A stretch of 64,000 bases of DNA from Serripes groenlandicus (taxonomy: Eukaryota > Mollusca > Bivalvia > Cardiida > Cardiidae): assembly GCA_031761405.1 (NCBI GenBank), contig JASEVX010000003.1, positions 145,653,527-145,717,526 on the forward strand, read 5' to 3'. The notes beneath the pieces were generated by a model. That model saw nothing but the letters and a program-made list of their open reading frames with translations. It had not been told where the DNA came from and made no database searches. Made by a program: the position numbers and the translations under genes. This document shows positions 58,045 to 64,000 of the stretch, in pieces; position 1 is the stretch's first letter; the number at the start of each line of letters is the position of its first letter.

Positions 58045-59284
58045 AGTGTTCTTGGACTGTGCCTCACATTTATACACTCTATACTGATAATAGTAATTTT
58101 GATTATGAAAATATCAGTCGGGCCCGATCAGTATTCTTAGATGATTGACAAGTGTCATAGTATGGTGTTAAGTGGCATATGTGTATTGTATATGGGCTGA
58201 AACGAGGGTATGCCACAGACCGGCAGTAAGCTGCTAAAGATGCATGTTGCAAACCAGAAAGGTATGTCTAAATTAATGTTACAATACAAATTCAAACCAG
58301 CGTTTTGACAATACTACGTCATGATTTAAAAAGTTTTATGACGCATAAATAGTTTACATCGGATGAATGCATATTTCTTGTTCATGTATATACAACAGAT
58401 TCAGATGGTGGATTTGACCCATGTCATTCTTCGCTGTGTAGAAAGTCTACCAGATAAAAATATTGGCATAGTATCAAACTATCAATACATCGTAACATTT
58501 ATAATACCAGAAAGTCTTTGAAATTGTGTTTTGAAAGTGGGAAAAATGGCATTTTGCGACTAATGTTTAGAAGGCTTAAAATGTAATGCAATAAAAACTG
58601 CTGATAAAACTCGAATACATAACTGAACTGTTCTGCAATTCATTCATTATCAAAATGGTAAAACCTGATCGTTATTGCATGTTAAGCCATTATAATGTAA
58701 TGAATATGATAATGTCGTTTCACATAGAAGTCAAGGGAGTATACTTAAGTATTTCACAGATTATGTTTTGAGAACACCGTTTATTGTAATTAATGAGAGA
58801 GATGTCGCGTCAAATCCGCTAAAAGAGGTTTCTCTGGTTATGAATAGGTTGATACTTGAGAAAAGCTACCCCACGATATCCATCACGAGAATAAATAAAA
58901 TATATTATATAGGCCAGTAAAACATGTTTATCTGATTAAGCTGTTTATTAAAGCAAGTTAGGTTTTTCGAAACGAGCACATTTACTTTAATTGTTATTTT
59001 ATGCTAACATTAATGTCAATGAGACATGTTTGTCATGCAGACGAAATGTTTTAACACATGTTATATTCAATATACATTCACTAATACAATAATATAACTA
59101 TATCCTTCTTGTTGTTTACAGTAAAAACGTGGTTGATTGCAATATGATATTTTAATAAAGTTAGATGACTATCATAAACAATCAATGCACCTTTTACTGA
59201 CTATATTCCGAAAGGAAACAAAGTAATCCGAGGACCAATGGCAGTTACACCACTAGAAATCGTGTCTTTTTCCTTGGTTCACTT
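58045..59284. other. unannotated AT-rich DNA
   Basis: No recognisable gene or repeat. Confidence 0.5.
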
Positions 59285-59336
59285 ACTTACACAAAGTCGT
59301 CTGCTGCAGAATTGTCGTATGAGGGAAAGGGTTAAC
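59285..59336 (+). mobile_element. MITE-1 solitary right end
   Basis: Contains gtcgtctgctgcagaattgt and cgtatgagggaaagggttaa, nearly the consensus right end; the rest of the element is absent. Confidence 0.8.
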
Positions 59337-59341
59337 TTTTT

Positions 59342-59470
59342 CAGCGCCAAATTTGTTTTCATGATAGCTAAAAAGTAAACAGTTCTGAGTTCAGGTGAGA
59401 CAGTTCGTTACATGCTGGATCACCTGACTCTGTATTGTTTGCAAAAACCTCAATATTGTCTTTGGCGCTG
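59342..59470 (+). mobile_element. R3 repeat copy (59.4 kb), short
   Basis: cagcgccaaattt...tttggcgctg as inverted ends, with gagttcaggtgagacagttc and ctgtattgtttgcaaaaacc inside. It starts 5 bp after the MITE-1 end. Confidence 0.7.
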
Positions 59471-59723
59471 GGAAAGGTAATATTTAAATAACAATTTCTA
59501 AAGTCATAACTGAACACACATGTGTATGATATACAGTAGAATCTTCCTACATACAATTTGGAAATACGCGTAAAATAAACGTATAAACTGCGCCAAACAA
59601 AAAACAAAAATGTGAAATAAGAGAAAAATGACTTGGCAGAAATGCCACTTGTAAATCATGTTCATAATACTGACTGACAGCGACCATTACTCAACCGAGA
59701 TAACGAGGAGTGCAGACTTTTCT

Positions 59724-60636
59724 TTACAATAGCCTACATCCAGTATCTGAGTATTCTGTCTGTAGTTGGTAAACGTGTTGTACAATAGCCTACATCCAGT
59801 ATCTGAGTATTCTGTCTGTAGTTGGTAAACTTGTTGTACAATAGCCTACATCCAGTATCTGAGTAGTCTGTCTGTAGATGATAAACTTGTTGTACAATAG
59901 CCTACATCCAGTATCTGAGTAGTCTGTCTGTAGTTGGTAAACTTGTTGTACAATAGCCTACATCCAGTATCTGAGTAGTCTGTCTGTAGTTGGTAAACTT
60001 GTTGTACAATAGCCTACATCCAGTATCTGAGTATTCTGTCTGTAGTTGGTAAACTTGTTGTACAATATACAATAGCCTACATCCAGTATCTGAGTATTCT
60101 GTCTGTAGTTGGTAAACTTGTTGTACAATAGCCTACATCCAGTATCTGAGTATTCTGTCTGTAGTTGGTAAACTTGTTGTACAATAGCCTACATCCAGTA
60201 TCTGAGTATTCTGTCTGTAGTTAGTAAACTTGTTGTACAATATACAATAGCCTACATCCAGTATCTGAGTATTCTGTATGTAGTTGGTAAACTTGTTGTA
60301 CAATAGCCTACATCCAGTATCTGAGTATTCTGTCTGTAGTTGGTAAACTTGTTGTACAATAGCCTACATCCAGTATCTGAGTATTCTGTCTATAGTTGGT
60401 AAACTTGTTGTACAATAGCCTACATCCAGTATCTGAGTATTCTGTCTGTAGATGGTAAACTTGTTGTACAATAGCCTACATCCAGTATCTGAGTATTCTG
60501 TCTGTAGTTGGTAAACTTGTTGTACAATAGCCTACATCCAGTATCTGAGTATTTTGTCTGTAGTTGGTAAACTTGTTGTACAATAGCCTACATCCAGTAT
60601 CTGAGTATTCTGTCTGTAGTTGGTAAACTTGTTGTA
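59724..60636 (+). repeat. 56-bp satellite, about 16 units
   Basis: Unit: gtacaatagcctacatccag, tatctgagtattctgtctgt, agttggtaaacttgtt (56 bp). Two units (near 60060 and 60236) carry an extra atacaat-type insertion of 8 bp. Very few substitutions (agtagtctg/agtattctg). Confidence 0.95.
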
Positions 60637-60639
60637 GGA

Positions 60640-61565
60640 TATACGACCTTTCTTTATAATACAATCATATACAAAATTGGTTATGTGACAGCATCATGAA
60701 CATTTAGAGTACAATACTATACTCATGACTATGTTCTTGTCTCCTTTCATTGTTCTCTGTGAAGACTGGATTCCAACATCAGCTGTGTCAGGTTAATGGG
60801 AAACTGTTTTGGAAGTAGAAGAAGCAAAAGCTAACATAGATACATATACTTTCGTTTCAAAACGAGTTTGAAAAATATAAAAAAAAAGAAACATATATTC
60901 TAGTCATTGGATTGTAATGATATGCCATACTAAATGTTTTAAAACAGGATTCAAATCTATATAAAGCGTTTAAATCTCAATACCTTATTTGTATCAGATA
61001 GATTTAGAAATTACAAGTAAATGTCATTTGACAATTGTTGACATAAACCTCGAGAAAAATAATCGCCTTTTGTTCCAGGCTTATGTTCAGTTTACGAGTT
61101 AGCTGAGACGATACAATAAGGAAACAGCACTCTTTTCTAAACACTCATCTTTCCGTTTACTGTAATATTCATTCTACCTCAAACCATAAAGCTCGCCGAT
61201 ACAGAAGAGAGGGTACACGTAATACCTTTCTGCCTCGACTGAATTTTGCAATCATTGTGGGTAAATGGGGAACTTTGTCCGATTGAACGAATCCACGAGT
61301 TTTCCTACTCTGTTATATCATCGCCTTTATTATCAATATGATTGCCTTTGTATCGCTGTCTTCTGAATAAATAAACAGGGACGAAGTAGAGATTATCTAC
61401 GTTCCTGAATAAACATCCAAGGTCGAAGTAGAGATTATCTACGTTAACAGCACTTCTTGATACATATGCATTAGTTATAGTTACATACTACCCCAACGCC
61501 TGAAGTCTATCAGGAAAGCTACTTAATTCATTTCTGATGTCTTTTGGGTTTTTTAAAGATATAAA
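60640..61565. other. unannotated DNA with a 42-bp duplication
   Basis: cgaagtagagattatctacg, tt occurs at about 61382 and 61424 (period 42). Otherwise nothing recognisable. Confidence 0.5.
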
Positions 61566-61808
<243 letters not shown>

Positions 61809-62032
61809 AAATGTTGAATTTGAAGTGGAATAAACAATAATATGAATATGAATGAGTCACATTGGAATGTAAACTAAACGTCTTGTTTTTATTTGAAATA
61901 TTTCATTCAATAATTAAGTTAAATACCTCACAAGCATGGCCATGCGTATGTTCTTACCACAAATGTGCATGCACAATTTATTTTTCTCTGATAGCATCAA
62001 CATTGTAAAATTCTTCTCAAGCACATGCACAT

Positions 62033-62240
62033 CTCAACCCTTTCCTACATACAACAAATCTGCAACAGACGTCTTTGAAATCTTCTCGGCAAAAGGATGA
62101 GTAAATAATAGTATAACAAAGGTTGCTGCAAGATGCAGCAATTGGATGTTAACGAAACAGATGTTATGGCAAACAGAGAAGTTTCTCATTTTGAACAATT
62201 TCTTCAATTGACACAATATTTTAAAAAGTCATTTGCAATA
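62033..62240 (+). mobile_element. MITE-1 copy (62.1 kb), right end lost
   Basis: tcaaccctttcctacataca, tctgcaacagacgtctttga, gttatggcaaacagagaag and agtcatttgcaatag. The expected terminal gagggaaagggttaa is replaced by the 34-bp array. Confidence 0.7.
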
Positions 62241-62244
62241 GTTA

Positions 62245-63160
62245 AGATGCAATAACTCGATACATCGAATAACTCGAAAATGTAAATAACTCGAATACAT
62301 CAAATAACTATAAGATCCACTAACTAGAATACATCGAATAACTTGAAAATTTGATAACTCGAATACATCGAAGATGTGATAACTCGAATACATTGAATAT
62401 TCGAAGATGCGATAACACGAATACATCGAATAACTCGAAAATGCAATAACTCGAATACATCAAATTACTCGAAAATGCGATAACTCGAATACATCGAATA
62501 ACTCGAAGATGCAATAACTCGAATTAATCAAATAACTCGAAGATGCAATAACTCGAATACATCAAATTACTCGGAAATGCGATAACTCGAATACATCTAA
62601 TAACTCGAAGATGCTATAAATCGAATACATCAAATAGCTTGAAGATGCGATAACTCGAATACATTGAATAACTCGAAGATGCAATAACTCGAATACATTG
62701 AATAACTCGAATACATTAAATAACTTGAAGATGCAATAACTCGAATACATTGAATAACTCGAATACATTGAATAACTCGAATACGTTAAATAACTCGAAG
62801 ATGCGATAACTCGAATACATAAAAAAACTCGAAGAGGCAATAAATCGAATACATCAAATAACTCGAAGATGCAATAACTCGAATAACTTGAATAACCCGA
62901 AGATACGATAACTCGAATACATAAAAAAACTCGAATAGGCAATAAATCGAATACATCAAATGACTTGAAAATGCGATAACTCGAATACATCTAATAACTC
63001 GAAGATGCTATAAATCGAATACTTCAAATAACTCGAAGATGCAATAACTCGAATAACTTGAATAACTCGAAGATGCAATAACTCGAATAACTTGAAGATG
63101 CGATAATTCGAATAAATTGAATAACTTGATTATGGGATAACTCGAATACATCAAATATTG
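62245..63160 (+). repeat. 34-bp satellite, about 27 degenerate units
   Basis: Unit: gataactcgaatacatcgaa, taactcgaagatgc (34 bp; tgc at 62476 and 62510), with many deletions and shortened units (e.g. aataacttg variants). Minus-strand frames (62562-62990) are by-products. Confidence 0.92.
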
Positions 63161-63161
63161 C

Positions 63162-63226
63162 TGATCTTGGTCGATACATTACGCAGAGTCCATAATGTTG
63201 GTTTTCTCGTGGAACGGCTCATTTCC
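63162..63226. mobile_element. MITE-2 solitary right end
   Basis: gctgatcttggtcgatacat, tacgcagagtccataatgtt, ggttttctcgtggaacggct, cat; the left part is missing where the 34-bp array ends. Confidence 0.8.
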
Positions 63227-63229
63227 TGG

Positions 63230-63948
63230 TACGGATTTGTCTTTGAAAAGTCAGTGTAACATCATCGCTTTGTTGGTAATGTTAACATGTATATTGGTTC
63301 CATATAGGTTTAGCATTGACTCGAATACGCCAAATTTCTTTTTATGCAAATGGGAAAAATGAATATTTAAACTTTTCGTTTGACATCGATTGTAGCAAGA
63401 TTCCATCCAACAGTCAACCTCGGTTTCCGCTCCCAAGAAACGCAATCAGTACCCGACCGGCGTATATCGGGACACCCCATAGGTTGGTTAAGGCTATCAT
63501 TTAATTCGAATACGTGAAATTTAAATCATGAAATGGTTATATGTCCCTGTAATAAAACGGGGAAAATGATGAAAAAATGTTAAATAATTAAAATTAATCG
63601 TCTGTTAATGACGTGTCATCATTTATAGATAATGAAGTGTGTGATAATTATATATAAGTCGATTTACAATTCGTGACTATAGAGCATTAATATGAACGCT
63701 AATATATTGATAATAAACTACGTTGATGAATCGTTGTTGATAACATCGATATAGTGTCATCTATCTCCAGTACACGAGAAAAGGTGCACGTAATCGTTGA
63801 CATTTCAGAACTGTGCGCGTTCAGACAACCCTGTCCATTACGTCTCGATAGAATCTACACAAGTTAACATGCGCGTCTAACATGCGGATGGTTATGCTGT
63901 TTGAGATACTGTATACAAAAGCCATCTACCGTTTCCCATGAACGGGCT
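63230..63948. other. unannotated DNA
   Basis: No recognisable feature. Confidence 0.5.
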
Positions 63949-63950
63949 CA

Positions 63951-63990
63951 TATATAAACGACAGGGGGAAACCGAGCTATCAGCGAAGGA
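63951..63990 (+). promoter_or_regulatory. candidate core promoter at window edge
   Basis: tatataaa at 63951-63958, with possible initiator sequence (agctatcagc) about 30 bp downstream and a purine-rich leader (gaaggaagagatcagt) running off the window. The spacing fits a TATA-type RNA polymerase II promoter on the plus strand, but no coding sequence is visible to confirm it. Confidence 0.3.
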
Positions 63991-64000
63991 AGAGATCAGT

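Overview
This window looks like a gene-poor, AT-rich, repeat-dense stretch of a metazoan nuclear genome, most likely a bivalve mollusc. That placement is an inference from remembered repeat families: SINEs with tRNA-like heads and a conserved core, a long repeat ending in a 'gggccatcttgcccctcttgtt'-like motif, and small palindromic elements of types common in bivalves. I found no bacterial-style operons, CRISPR, rRNA or convincing tRNA gene. Almost everything I can identify is mobile or tandemly repeated DNA. The only plausible host coding sequence is a candidate first exon at 45768-46155, ending in a good splice donor. A TATA-containing promoter may lie at the extreme right edge, around 63951.

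Layout. 1-12 kb: mostly unannotatable, with a LINE scrap (1549-1632), a tandemly duplicated hAT transposase relic (3137-3893), a long mollusc-type repeat (about 6880-8105) and a tRNA-derived SINE with an 11-bp target-site duplication (8423-8711). 12.2-16.1 kb: a decayed Ty3/gypsy-type retrotransposon on the minus strand, with gag zinc knuckle, protease region, RT, RNase H and integrase remnants but no LTRs seen. 16.2-23.5 kb: nested foldback elements, then a 2.9-kb segment duplicated head to tail with only six differences noticed; each copy holds a LINE reverse-transcriptase relic. 23.5-27.9 kb: a 57-bp satellite that runs into the edge of that duplication. Because 57 is a multiple of three, several frames stay open together (one ORF of 605 codons).

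28-62 kb: a 225-bp palindromic MITE family (called MITE-1 here) recurs about 17 times. It carries an internal hairpin whose two arms co-vary between copies. A second small family (MITE-2, about 250 bp) and a third (R3, about 200 bp) are interspersed with it. A 1.04-kb DNA transposon derivative (30017-31057) and a 1.45-kb element made of two satellites plus an inverted duplication (31655-33109) also lie here. Other tandem arrays: 71 bp (39961-43455), 32 and 33 bp (47.1-47.7 kb), 57 bp x4 (51.7 kb), 64 bp (56.7-58.0 kb), 56 bp (59.7-60.6 kb), GA/TA microsatellite (61.6-61.8 kb) and 34 bp (62.2-63.2 kb).

No set of genes here works together as a pathway. The biology on view is repeat dynamics: palindromic elements, satellites that begin or end at truncated elements, and very recent segmental duplication. 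Some near-identical duplications could be assembly artefacts. All comparisons were made by eye, so copy numbers and boundaries are approximate unless stated as exact.
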